Source: Cycas panzhihuaensis (Eukaryota; Cycadophyta). Taken from it: a stretch of DNA of 64,000 nucleotides. The DNA lies in the NCBI GenBank assembly GCA_023213395.1, contig CM041465.1, positions 44,895,741-44,959,740 on the forward strand, written 5' to 3'. Below are positions 63,656 to 64,000 of the stretch, piece by piece. Below the pieces are notes generated by a model, which had not been told where the DNA came from, did not search any database, and worked only from the letters and a program-made list of their open reading frames with translations. A program made the translations under genes and the position numbers. Within the stretch, counting starts at the first letter, position 1; every line of letters begins with the position of its first letter.

Positions 63656-64000
63656 GAAAATACCATCTAAAACTCTAGAGAATAAAATTTTGATAAATGC
63701 CAACAACCAAAACTCTTGACACTAGAAAAAGGCAACATGTTATTAAAGAGTGATCAATCATGCTAATGCCAAACTATAAGATCTTGTGCAATTGAACTAG
63801 CATAATATAAAACCATCATCAAGTGTGCAGTGATAGATATTAAAGAGGCAATACAAATCATAACCATAAACTCAGAGAAGTCACTAAAACTCAAACTAGA
63901 GAGATCTTAAACCAACTACTCCAAAGGAACACCATCAAAAGGTAGTAGAAAAGTTGATCATTTTAAAAGCCTAAATCGAATGTAGAACTGAACCACAACA
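63656..64000. other. Flanking sequence, nothing recognised
   Basis: 345 bp outside the last LTR with no coding frame, repeat or element end that I can identify. Confidence 0.5.

Overview
The window looks like nuclear intergenic DNA of a seed plant. It holds degenerate Ty1/copia and Ty3/gypsy LTR retrotransposons whose primer-binding sites match plant initiator tRNA-Met, very long (TA)n-type microsatellites, and short pieces of plant nuclear genes (ribosomal protein eL36, a pectin methylesterase of the PME31 type, and plastid heme oxygenase HO1). No intact host gene, tRNA, rRNA or other functional RNA gene was found. The species cannot be told from the sequence. No ORF encodes a plausible intact protein; the very long Tyr-Ile-Tyr-Ile frames are translated microsatellite.

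Layout. 1-4385: minus-strand copia gag-pol (window starts inside the integrase) and its non-coding leader (copia A). 4386-11376: 7 kb compound microsatellite (block A). 11377-16620: 5'-truncated chromodomain gypsy (gypsy 1, plus). 16621-17681: microsatellite B. 17682-23792: gypsy 2 (same family, plus, both LTRs). 23793-24838: microsatellite C. 24839-31073: a different gypsy family (gypsy B, plus, both LTRs). 31074-34069: microsatellite D. 34070-59628: a minus-strand copia (copia C), split by gypsy 4 (37876-46729, minus; itself carrying a nested copia-type fragment at about 43133-45782) and by gypsy 3 (50664-57658, plus). 59629-62433: microsatellite E. 62434-63655: leader, primer-binding site and 5' LTR of a minus-strand copia of the same family, probably the missing 5' end of copia A. 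63656-64000: nothing recognised.

Reading. Three insertions in the microsatellite have visible ends consistent with TA-repeat targets (ATATA for gypsy 2, TATAT for gypsy B, ATATA next to the surviving end of gypsy 1), and copia C also has microsatellite directly against both LTRs. Removing these four elements leaves one compound microsatellite of roughly 15 kb. That tract seems to lie in the leader of copia A, so nearly the whole window may be one nested structure: copia A, then microsatellite, then gypsy 1, gypsy 2, gypsy B and copia C, then gypsy 3 and gypsy 4 inside copia C, then a copia fragment inside gypsy 4. LTR pairs compared by eye fit this order (gypsy 3 about 5-6% divergent, gypsy 2 about 11%, copia C clearly more).

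The most unusual content is in the 5' part of copia C: fragments of at least three unrelated host genes, all on the plus strand and so antisense to the retrotransposon, interrupted later by gypsy 3. This resembles transduplication (gene-fragment capture). All coding copies carry many stops and frameshifts, often at C-to-T or G-to-A positions, so the elements are dead.
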